Positions 27,982 through 35,237 of a DNA stretch of 35,237 bases are shown here, piece after piece (positions within the stretch are counted from its first letter, which is position 1; each line of letters opens with the position of its first letter). The DNA comes from a bacterium. Lineage in GTDB: Bacteria; DYJV01; JALVYZ01. The translations under genes were made by a program, and so were the position numbers. The notes beneath the pieces were generated by a model, which saw only the letters and a program-made list of their open reading frames with translations, was not told the DNA's origin and searched no databases. Where the stretch lies: assembly GCA_027037705.1 (NCBI GenBank), contig JALVYZ010000238.1, positions 1 through 35,237 of the forward strand. The letters are read 5' to 3'.

Positions 27982-28392
27982 TTAATGTTCTTCTGGAACC
28001 TGACAAAGTTCTGTTAACACTCCATTTGTTGATTTTGGATGAACAAATGCAATTAAAGTATTATGAGCACCTTTTCTTGGTTCTTCATTTATTAATTTTA
28101 CACCTTTTTCTTTTAATGTTTTTAATGCATCTTCAATATTATCCACTTCATAAGCAATATGATGAATACCTTCTCTATTTTTTTCTAAATATTTTGCAAT
28201 AGGAGAATCGTCGCTAATTGGAGAAACTAATTCTATATTTGTTTCTCCAATTTTAAAGAAAGCTACTTTTACCTTTTGTTCTTCAACAACATCAGTTCCT
28301 TTAAATTCCAACCCTAATTTATCTCTATACAACTCAATTGCTTTATCTAAATCTTTCACAGCAACTCCAATATGATTTATTTTTTTATACAT
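27982..28392 (-). CDS. mce: Methylmalonyl-CoA epimerase
   Basis: KKINHIGVAVKDLDKAIELYRDKLGLEF...NIELVSPISDDSPIAKYLEKNREGIHHIAYEVDNIEDALKTLKEKGVKLINEEPRKGAHNTLIAFVHPKSTNGVLTELCQ. Confidence 0.92.
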   Translation of the reverse strand: MYKKINHIGVAVKDLDKAIELYRDKLGLEFKGTDVVEEQKVKVAFFKIGETNIELVSPISDDSPIAKYLEKNREGIHHIAYEVDNIEDALKTLKEKGVKLINEEPRKGAHNTLIAFVHPKSTNGVLTELCQVPEEH

Positions 28393-28442
28393 ATTTTATT
28401 CCTCCTTATTTTTGTAGGTGTGTTAATATATCATAATAACTA

Positions 28443-29243
28443 TTAATTTAAATCTAAAACATCAAACATATTATATAAACCTATATTTTTCCCTTTTAAC
28501 CATTTTGCAGCTCTAATTGCACCTCTTGCAAAATTTTCTCTATTATGTGCTCTATGAGTAAGCTCTATCCTTTCGCCAATTCCACCAAACATTACAGTGT
28601 GATCACCAACTATATCACCTGCTCTAAGAGTTTGCATTCCAATCTCTTCTTTAGTTCTTTCTCCTATTATTCCACGTCTTTCAAATTTAGCAACTTTTTT
28701 ATAATCTCTACCAAGTGCTTCAGCAATAATCTGACCTAATTTCACAGCAGTTCCACTTGGTGCATCTTTTTTAAATCTATGATGAGCCTCAACTATTTCT
28801 ACATCATAATCATCACCTAACACTTGTGCAACTATTTTAGAAATTTTAAATAAAACATTTACTCCAACGCTCATATTTGGAGATTGAATAATTGCTATTT
28901 TATTAGAAGCTTCTTTTATTTTATTTAAATCTTCTTCTGATAATCCTGTGGTTCCAATTACCATATTAACTTTCTTTTCAACAGCAAATTCTAAATTTCT
29001 CATTGTAGCTTCAGGCATTGTAAAATCAATTATAACATCAGCATCTATATCTTTTAATTTCCATATATCATCAACAATTTTAATTCCAATTTCCCCAATA
29101 TTTGCAGGAATTCCTGCATCTATTGGCTCAAATCCTTTTCTTTCAACAGCACCAACTAATTCTAACTCACTATCATTTACAACAAGCCTAACATTTGTAC
29201 TTCCCATCCTTCCAGCAGCACCTGTAACAATTACTTTTTGCAT
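28443..29243 (-). CDS. dapB: 4-hydroxy-tetrahydrodipicolinate reductase
   Basis: VIVTGAAGRMGSTNVRLV...DVIIDFTMPEAT...VIGTTGLSEE...SPNMSVGVNVLFKI...EIVEAHHRFKKDAPSGTAVKLG. Confidence 0.97.
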   Translation of the reverse strand: MQKVIVTGAAGRMGSTNVRLVVNDSELELVGAVERKGFEPIDAGIPANIGEIGIKIVDDIWKLKDIDADVIIDFTMPEATMRNLEFAVEKKVNMVIGTTGLSEEDLNKIKEASNKIAIIQSPNMSVGVNVLFKISKIVAQVLGDDYDVEIVEAHHRFKKDAPSGTAVKLGQIIAEALGRDYKKVAKFERRGIIGERTKEEIGMQTLRAGDIVGDHTVMFGGIGERIELTHRAHNRENFARGAIRAAKWLKGKNIGLYNMFDVLDLN

Positions 29244-29256
29244 TTATTCCTCCTAA

Positions 29257-30135
29257 TTACTTTAAAATTCCTTCTTTTTTCAAAATCTCTTTTAACTTTT
29301 CTAAAGGCTCACCATTCAAACTAACAAGAGGAAGTCGAATTTCATCTTCAATCATTCCCATTAAATAGAGAGCTTTTTTTACTGGAATTGGATTAGTTTG
29401 AAGAAACATTGCTTTAGAAATATTATATACTTTAAAGTGGAGCTCTTTAGCTTTTTTATAATCATTATTCTGAACTGCATCATAAAGGTCTCTCATTAAT
29501 TTTGGTGCAACATTTGAAACTACAGAGATTACTCCATGGCCACCTACACATAAAAATGGATAATAAATAAAATCATCACCTGAAAGAAAATAAAACTCTT
29601 CTCCTTTTGTGAGTTCAATCATCTCTGTTAAAACATTTATACTTCCAGTAGCATCCTTGATTCCCAAAATATTAGGAATCTTTGCTAATTTGGCAACAGT
29701 TTCAGGGAGTAAATTAACTGCAGTTCTACCAGGAACATTATACATAACTATTGGGATATTCACTTCTTCTGCAACTTTTTTGTAATGATAATATAGGCCT
29801 TCCTGAGTTGGCTTATTATAGTATGGAGTAATTAATAACGCTGCATCTGCACCAGCTTCTTTTGCTGCTTTTGTTAATTCAATTGCTTCTTTTGTGTTGT
29901 TTGAACCTGTTCCAGCAATAACAGGGATTCTTTTATTCACTTCATCAATAACAATTTCAATAACTCTCTCATGTTCCTCATAACTTAATGTAGCACTTTC
30001 TCCAGTTGTTCCACATGGAATTATGCCCATTGTCCCATTTTCAATATGAAAATTAACAAGTTTTCTTAATGCTTCTTCATCAATTTCATTGTTTTTAAAT
30101 GGTGTAACAATTGCAACCATTGGGCCTTTTAACAT
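29257..30135 (-). CDS. dapA: 4-hydroxy-tetrahydrodipicolinate synthase
   Basis: GPMVAIVTPFKNNEIDEEALRKLVNFHIENGTMGIIPCGTTGESATLSYEEH...YYNKPTQEGLYYHYKKVAEEVNIPIVMYNVPGRTAVNL...GIKDATGS. Confidence 0.97.
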   Translation of the reverse strand: MLKGPMVAIVTPFKNNEIDEEALRKLVNFHIENGTMGIIPCGTTGESATLSYEEHERVIEIVIDEVNKRIPVIAGTGSNNTKEAIELTKAAKEAGADAALLITPYYNKPTQEGLYYHYKKVAEEVNIPIVMYNVPGRTAVNLLPETVAKLAKIPNILGIKDATGSINVLTEMIELTKGEEFYFLSGDDFIYYPFLCVGGHGVISVVSNVAPKLMRDLYDAVQNNDYKKAKELHFKVYNISKAMFLQTNPIPVKKALYLMGMIEDEIRLPLVSLNGEPLEKLKEILKKEGILK

Positions 30136-30152
30136 AATTAACTCCTTTTTAA

Positions 30153-30983
30153 TTATTTTATTGAATCTTTGAATAATTTTCCTTTAAATACTATATTTGC
30201 ATCTCCTTCTAAATAAACCTTTTCAAAATTGCCTTCTTTTTCTATAAAATCTATTATCAATGTTTCTCCACCCATATTTTTAACATAAATAGGAGTTTCA
30301 ACAAATCCTTTCTTATAAGCAATTAATGCAGCAGCCACTGAACCTGTTCCACAAGCTAAAGTCTCATCTTCTACACCTCTTTCATAGGTCCTTATTTTAA
30401 TAGTATTTTTATTTTCAACAGAAACGAAATTTACATTTGTCCCATTTGGCTGAAATAATTCATGATACCTGATTAAACGCCCCATTCTTTTAACATCATA
30501 ATTTTCAAGTTCCTTAACAAATTTTACAACATGAGGGACACCTGTATTAATACTTGAAATGTAATATTTTTTATCATCAATAAAGATTTCGTAATCGAGC
30601 TTCAAGTCAAAAGGCTTAGTCATTAAAACTTTTACTGTATTTTCCTTAACTTCAGCTTCAATTATTCCAGCTAAAGTTTCAAATTTTAAGTTTCTACCAG
30701 CAATTCCTTCTAAATATGCAAATTTTGCTGCACATCTTGAACCGTTTCCACACATTTCTGCTTCTGAACCATCAGAATTAAAAAATCTCCATTTGAAATC
30801 ACATGTTGATGATGGCTCTAATATAATAACGCCGTCTGCACCAACAGAAAATTTTCTTCTACAAATCAAAGGAACATATTTTCTGAATTCATCAGACGAA
30901 AAATATTTAGTAAAATTATTTATAATAATAAAATCATTTCCACTTCCATTCATTTTTACAAATTCTATTTTTTCAACATCCAT
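30153..30983 (-). CDS. dapF: Diaminopimelate epimerase
   Basis: FVKMNGSGNDFIII...GADGVIILEPS...FFNSDGSEAEMCGNGSRCAAKFAY...YERGVEDETLACGTGSVAAAL. Confidence 0.97.
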   Translation of the reverse strand: MDVEKIEFVKMNGSGNDFIIINNFTKYFSSDEFRKYVPLICRRKFSVGADGVIILEPSSTCDFKWRFFNSDGSEAEMCGNGSRCAAKFAYLEGIAGRNLKFETLAGIIEAEVKENTVKVLMTKPFDLKLDYEIFIDDKKYYISSINTGVPHVVKFVKELENYDVKRMGRLIRYHELFQPNGTNVNFVSVENKNTIKIRTYERGVEDETLACGTGSVAAALIAYKKGFVETPIYVKNMGGETLIIDFIEKEGNFEKVYLEGDANIVFKGKLFKDSIK

Positions 30984-30984
30984 C

Positions 30985-32244
30985 TTAAACCTCTACAATT
31001 TTTTCTTTTGCAATTAAATCTTGATAAGATTCTCTTTCTCTTATTATAAAATATTCATCATCTTTAACTAAAATTTCAGATGGTCTTGGCCTTGAATTAT
31101 AATTTGAGCTCATAGTAAAACCATATGCACCTGCACTCCTAACTGCAAGATATCCTTCCTTTTTCACCTCAATTTCTCTATCTTTCGCAAGATAATCTCC
31201 TGATTCACAAATTGGTCCAACAACATCAGCTTTAATTTTATTGCAATTATTTTTATCTACTGGAATTATTTCCTGGTAAGCTTGATACAACGATGGTCTT
31301 ATCAAATCATTCATCCCTGCATCTACAATTACAAAATTTTTAAAATCATTACTTTTGAAATATAAAATCTTTGTAACTAAGATCCCTGCATTTGCTACAA
31401 TAACCCTTCCTGGTTCAAATATCATCGTCAAATTAAGATCTTTAACTTCATTTTTTATTGCATTAGCATACTCTTGAGGAGATGGTGGATTTTCATCTTT
31501 ATATTTTACACCTAACCCACCACCTATATCAAAATATTTCAAATTTATACCAATTTGATTTAAATCTTTTATTAAATTTTTAACTCTTTTTATAGCATCA
31601 ATAAAAGGAGCAACCTCAGTTAATTGCGAGCCGATATGACAATCTATACCAACTATTTCAATAAATTCTAAACTCTTAGCTCGTTTATATAAATCTACTG
31701 CTTTTGTTATATCTATACCAAATTTGTTCTGTTTTAAACCTGTTGAGATGTATGGATGAGTTTTAGGGTCAACATCTGGATTAACTCTAAACGATATTGG
31801 AGCTTTTTTATTTAATTTCTTTGCTATTTCATTAATAGATATTAACTCTTCATAACTCTCAACATTAAACATTAAAATATCACTAAATAATGCAAATTCA
31901 ATTTCTTCAGGTGTTTTTCCTACTCCAGAAAAAACAATTTTTTTGGGATCTGCATTTACTTTTAAAGTTCTATAAAGTTCACCTCCAGAAACAATATCAA
32001 AACCACTACCTAAATTTTTGAATATATTTAATATAGTCAAATTAGAATTTGATTTAACAGAAAAACATGTGATGTGATTGATATCTTTAAAAGAATTATC
32101 AAAAACATTAAAGTGATTTTTTAAAGTATTATAACTATAAACATAAAATGGTGTTTTAATGTCATTAGTCAAGTCTGTAATTTTTATATTTTCACAATAC
32201 AATAAACCATCTTTATACTCAAAACTATCCATGCCTACCTCCAT
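30985..32244 (-). CDS. lysA: Diaminopimelate decarboxylase; translation start more likely the second ATG at 32232
   Basis: TPFYVYSYNTLKNHFNVFDNSF...CFSVKSNSNLTIL...GFDIVSGGEL...IDCHIGSQLTEVAPF...FDIGGGLGVKY...EPGRVIVANAG...GPICESGDYLAKDRE; GGAGG lies within the first four annotated codons. Confidence 0.96.
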   Translation of the reverse strand: MEVGMDSFEYKDGLLYCENIKITDLTNDIKTPFYVYSYNTLKNHFNVFDNSFKDINHITCFSVKSNSNLTILNIFKNLGSGFDIVSGGELYRTLKVNADPKKIVFSGVGKTPEEIEFALFSDILMFNVESYEELISINEIAKKLNKKAPISFRVNPDVDPKTHPYISTGLKQNKFGIDITKAVDLYKRAKSLEFIEIVGIDCHIGSQLTEVAPFIDAIKRVKNLIKDLNQIGINLKYFDIGGGLGVKYKDENPPSPQEYANAIKNEVKDLNLTMIFEPGRVIVANAGILVTKILYFKSNDFKNFVIVDAGMNDLIRPSLYQAYQEIIPVDKNNCNKIKADVVGPICESGDYLAKDREIEVKKEGYLAVRSAGAYGFTMSSNYNSRPRPSEILVKDDEYFIIRERESYQDLIAKEKIVEV

Positions 32245-32263
32245 TATATTATTGGTTAATATT

Positions 32264-32272
32264 ATTATAACA
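32264..32272 (-). promoter_or_regulatory. Candidate extended -10 promoter element (TGTTATAAT) of the lysA-dap gene run
   Basis: Minus strand TGTTATAAT with consensus TATAAT at 32264-32269. Confidence 0.5.
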
Positions 32273-32275
32273 GTT

Positions 32276-32281
32276 TATAAT
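32276..32281 (+). promoter_or_regulatory. Candidate -10 (TATAAT) for the divergent MCP-like gene
   Basis: TATAAT at 32276-32281 with weak TTGGTT at 32252-32257. Confidence 0.3.
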
Positions 32282-32301
32282 TTTATTCAAGAATTTTTTC
32301 C

Positions 32302-34089
32302 TTGAAAAAAAAAGAAAAATATTTTACTTCTCTAAACATGAAATTAAAAATCAGGCAAAAAACAATTTTAATACTTGTTTTATATCTAATAATACCTTTT
32401 ATTATTATCATATCTTTTATGAGTTATAATTTAGATAAAATAATTAATGATAAATATTATAATGAATTAAATGAAAAAAAACAATTTATAATAAATTTTT
32501 TAAATTTCGAACTTAATAACTTGCAAAAAATTTTTAAACAACTTTCATACAGTAAAGAGTTAATATCTATTTTCAGTGAAATTACAGTATATGAAAATAA
32601 TTTAAAAGCAAAAAATGAACTAAAAGAGTTATTAAAAAATTTAAATTTTGATTATATAATACTATTTACATCCAACAAAGATGAATTAATGAAAAGTAAT
32701 AATATTGAACTCATTTTTCCTAAAAAATTTCTCCAAAATAAAATTAATCTTTTTTATTCTGAATATAAAAATCAATTTTATCTCATTGGTACTACTCCTT
32801 TATATGTAGGAAATATAGAAAAAGCAATTTATGGATATATTACGCTAATAAAAAAATTAGATAAAAATTATTTTAAAAAATTAGAATATATATTTAATAT
32901 AAAAAATATATCTTTAAGCTTTGAAAAAGACCCCAAAAAGAATCTTCATATTACTTTAGGTGAAACTATTACTGGAAAATCAATTATTCTTAATGGAGAA
33001 GTAGAACATAATTTTTATGAAATAATTAAAAATCAAAATAAATTTTTATTTATATCTTTGATAATATTAATTTTTTTATTCTGTTTAATTACTTCATGGC
33101 TTTTAACTAAAAATATATTAAAGCCTTTAAAATTTTTGGAAAATTCATTAGATGAATTGCCGAATAAAGATATTTATAAAAAATTACCTAACTACGCAAA
33201 AAACAATGAAATTTCATTAATAATTGATAAGCTTTCAAATTTTATAAACAAATTAAATTCAGACTTACATACAATTTGGAGTAAATTATATCAGGAAAAA
33301 AATGAAATTAATAACTTCAAGAAGAATATTCAAGTATTAGAAACTAATAAAATATCTATTGAAGACAAATGCCAGGAAATTCATGATAACTGTAATAATG
33401 TAAATAAACAGGTAAAATTAATTAAAAATATTAATGATAGATTCCTTAATAATTTTGAAAAAACTTTATTAGTTTATAATAAAATTATAGATTTATCAAA
33501 TGAAGTTACTTCAACTTCTGATGTTTCAAATGTTACTTTTAAAGAGATTAATAGAAACTCAGAAGAAATTAAAAATCTTTTAACATTTATTACCGAGATA
33601 TCATCTCAAATTGATATATTAAGTGTAAATGCTTCTATTGAAGCTATTAAATCAGGGGAGGTAGGTTCAGGTTTTTCTGTTGTAGCTGATGAAATTAAAA
33701 GTTTAGCTGGGACCACAAAGGAATTTGTAGAAAATATTCAAAAATTAATTGAAAATAATTATAATATTGTAAAACAAGGAATGGAATATTCAGATAAAAT
33801 AAATAATATCTTAAAAGAACTAAATGAAGAAGTTAGTAATTTGTTTAAAACATTAGAAAAATTTAATAACGATATAAAAACACAAAAAGAAATTATTTTA
33901 TCTTTAGAGGATAATACTAATAAACCTGATGAGATAAAAGACTTTATAAAAGAGTTAATGAATAATATAGAAATAGTAATTAAGGAACTTGAAATTAAAA
34001 TTGATAATATTTCAAATTTAAACAAAGAATCAATTAGTAAAATAAAAAGCTATATAAATATAAAGGAAAAAAATGAAAACGACAACTAA
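32302..34089 (+). CDS. Methyl-accepting chemotaxis-like protein (divergent); TTG start in track, possible ATG start at 32338
   Basis: Two TM segments flanking an extracytoplasmic sensor; HAMP-like region; coiled coil; signalling tip SSQIDILSVNASIEAIKSGEVGSGFSVVADEIKSLAGTTKEF. Confidence 0.82.
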   Translation: MKKKEKYFTSLNMKLKIRQKTILILVLYLIIPFIIIISFMSYNLDKIINDKYYNELNEKKQFIINFLNFELNNLQKIFKQLSYSKELISIFSEITVYENNLKAKNELKELLKNLNFDYIILFTSNKDELMKSNNIELIFPKKFLQNKINLFYSEYKNQFYLIGTTPLYVGNIEKAIYGYITLIKKLDKNYFKKLEYIFNIKNISLSFEKDPKKNLHITLGETITGKSIILNGEVEHNFYEIIKNQNKFLFISLIILIFLFCLITSWLLTKNILKPLKFLENSLDELPNKDIYKKLPNYAKNNEISLIIDKLSNFINKLNSDLHTIWSKLYQEKNEINNFKKNIQVLETNKISIEDKCQEIHDNCNNVNKQVKLIKNINDRFLNNFEKTLLVYNKIIDLSNEVTSTSDVSNVTFKEINRNSEEIKNLLTFITEISSQIDILSVNASIEAIKSGEVGSGFSVVADEIKSLAGTTKEFVENIQKLIENNYNIVKQGMEYSDKINNILKELNEEVSNLFKTLEKFNNDIKTQKEIILSLEDNTNKPDEIKDFIKELMNNIEIVIKELEIKIDNISNLNKESISKIKSYINIKEKNENDN

Positions 34090-35237
34090 ATTAAAGTTAA
34101 TTTTTTTAATTTATCTATTATTCAGTTATTCTTTATTACATTCTGAGATTACTAACATTACACTTAAAAACGGTTTAAAAATTTATCTTATAAAAAAGTC
34201 AAATCTCCCAATTGTTAGTATTAATGTTATATATAAAACTGGGTGTAAGGATGAGTATAATGGAATTACCGGAATTGCACATATGTTAGAACATATGAAT
34301 TTTAGAGGAAGCACACATTTCCCTGATGGGTACTATGAAAAATATGTGGTTAGCCATGGTGGAATTGAAAATGCTTCTACATCTTTTGATTATACAAGAT
34401 ATTTTACGATAATTAATAAGAAATCATTGCCTGTTATTTTAAAAATATATGCAGATAATATGAATAATCTATTAATTGATAGGAAAAAATTTTTAAAAGA
34501 AAGAAATGTTGTATATCAGGAAAGATTATGGAGGATTGATAATTCTCCAGATGGATATTTATATTACACATTACATAGAGCAGCATATATGGAGTCTCCT
34601 TACAGATGGACTCCAATTGGTTTTTCATATGACATTTTGCACTGGACAAGAGATGATGTATATAATTTTTACAAAAAACACTATGCTCCAAATAATGCTG
34701 CAATTGTAATTTGCGGAGATATTGATATAAAAAACACAAAAAAGATTATACAGAAATATTTTGGTAAAATAAAAAAAATTAAAATTAATGAAAAATTCAC
34801 CAAAGAGCCTGAACAAAAAGGTGAAAGAAGAATAAATTTAAAATTTGTATCATCAAATAAAAAATTAGCAATGGCTTTTCATATTCCACCACTATCTGAT
34901 AATTCAACACCCGCTCTTGATGTTATTACATATATGTTATTTGCAAGAGAAAATTCAATATTAACTAAAAAATTAAAGAGAGAAAAAAAACTATGCACAT
35001 CAATTTATGGCGGCAACCAAGAAAGAAAACATTCTGGATTGTACATCATATTTGCAACTTTAAATAAAAAAGCAAAATACTCCCAAGTTGAAAAATTAAT
35101 ATGGAATGAGTTTGAAAAATTAAAAAAAGGTAAATTTTCAGATAAAGATTTTCAATACTCTAAAAAAAGAGCAATATTTGACTATCTGTATTCAAAAGAG
35201 ACTATTTCTGGATACGCTTCAGCAGTAAGTTTCTATG
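34073..35237 (+). CDS. M16 family zinc peptidase with signal peptide, truncated by the window edge
   Basis: Manual translation MKTTTKLKLIFLIYLLFSYSLLHSEITNITLKNGLKIYLIKKSNLPIVSINVIYKTGCKDEYNGITGIAHMLEHMNFRGST...; HMLEH inverted zinc motif; SD AAGGA; overlaps the upstream gene by 17 nt and is open to the window end. Confidence 0.9.
   Translation, partial: MKTTTKLKLIFLIYLLFSYSLLHSEITNITLKNGLKIYLIKKSNLPIVSINVIYKTGCKDEYNGITGIAHMLEHMNFRGSTHFPDGYYEKYVVSHGGIENASTSFDYTRYFTIINKKSLPVILKIYADNMNNLLIDRKKFLKERNVVYQERLWRIDNSPDGYLYYTLHRAAYMESPYRWTPIGFSYDILHWTRDDVYNFYKKHYAPNNAAIVICGDIDIKNTKKIIQKYFGKIKKIKINEKFTKEPEQKGERRINLKFVSSNKKLAMAFHIPPLSDNSTPALDVITYMLFARENSILTKKLKREKKLCTSIYGGNQERKHSGLYIIFATLNKKAKYSQVEKLIWNEFEKLKKGKFSDKDFQYSKKRAIFDYLYSKETISGYASAVSFY

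Noticed and set aside
34434-34816. Minus-strand ORFs (101 aa and 63 aa) in the ORF track at the right end
   Set aside because: They lie antisense to the M16 peptidase coding frame, which has a strong family signature (HMLEH) and an SD; the antisense translations are low-complexity and have no recognisable domains.
1-35237. tRNA/rRNA genes, CRISPR arrays, transposases or IS ends
   Set aside because: None recognised on reading the intergenic spacers; almost all non-coding gaps are under about 170 nt and lack tRNA-like or repeat-spacer patterns.

Overview
AT-rich bacterial chromosomal window, almost fully coding and dominated by conserved housekeeping genes; it looks chromosomal and not like a mobile or defence island. 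Left part (minus strand): a secreted IPTL-CTERM / choice-of-anchor-U-like protein, then the conserved block rpsB-tsf-pyrH-frr-[2x4Fe4S ferredoxin]-uppS-cdsA-dxr-rseP-tsaB, with a nested stem structure in the rpsB leader and an intrinsic terminator inserted just upstream of uppS. Middle: HAD phosphatase and a TonB-like protein (minus) diverging, with overlapping start codons, from a plus-strand run xerC/D - rlpA - UPF0284/CobT-like - small membrane protein - trkA - trkH - Sua5/YrdC. Then minus strand: livF-livG-livM-livH, purF, a divergent EF-G paralogue, receiver-PP2C phosphatase, mreB, a GAF protein, gamma-carbonic-anhydrase-like protein, methylmalonyl-CoA epimerase, dapB-dapA-dapF-lysA. The right end carries a divergent MCP-like chemoreceptor overlapping a truncated M16 peptidase gene. 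I do not see a clear defence-type or wholly new system. The best candidates for undescribed biology are the rpsB leader RNA, the GntR-type palindrome at livH, the EF-G paralogue with an altered domain IV loop, the mreB-linked GAF / receiver-PP2C signalling genes, and the ferredoxin-terminator insertion in the frr-uppS block. No homology searches were run; all product calls are from motif recognition in the supplied translations.
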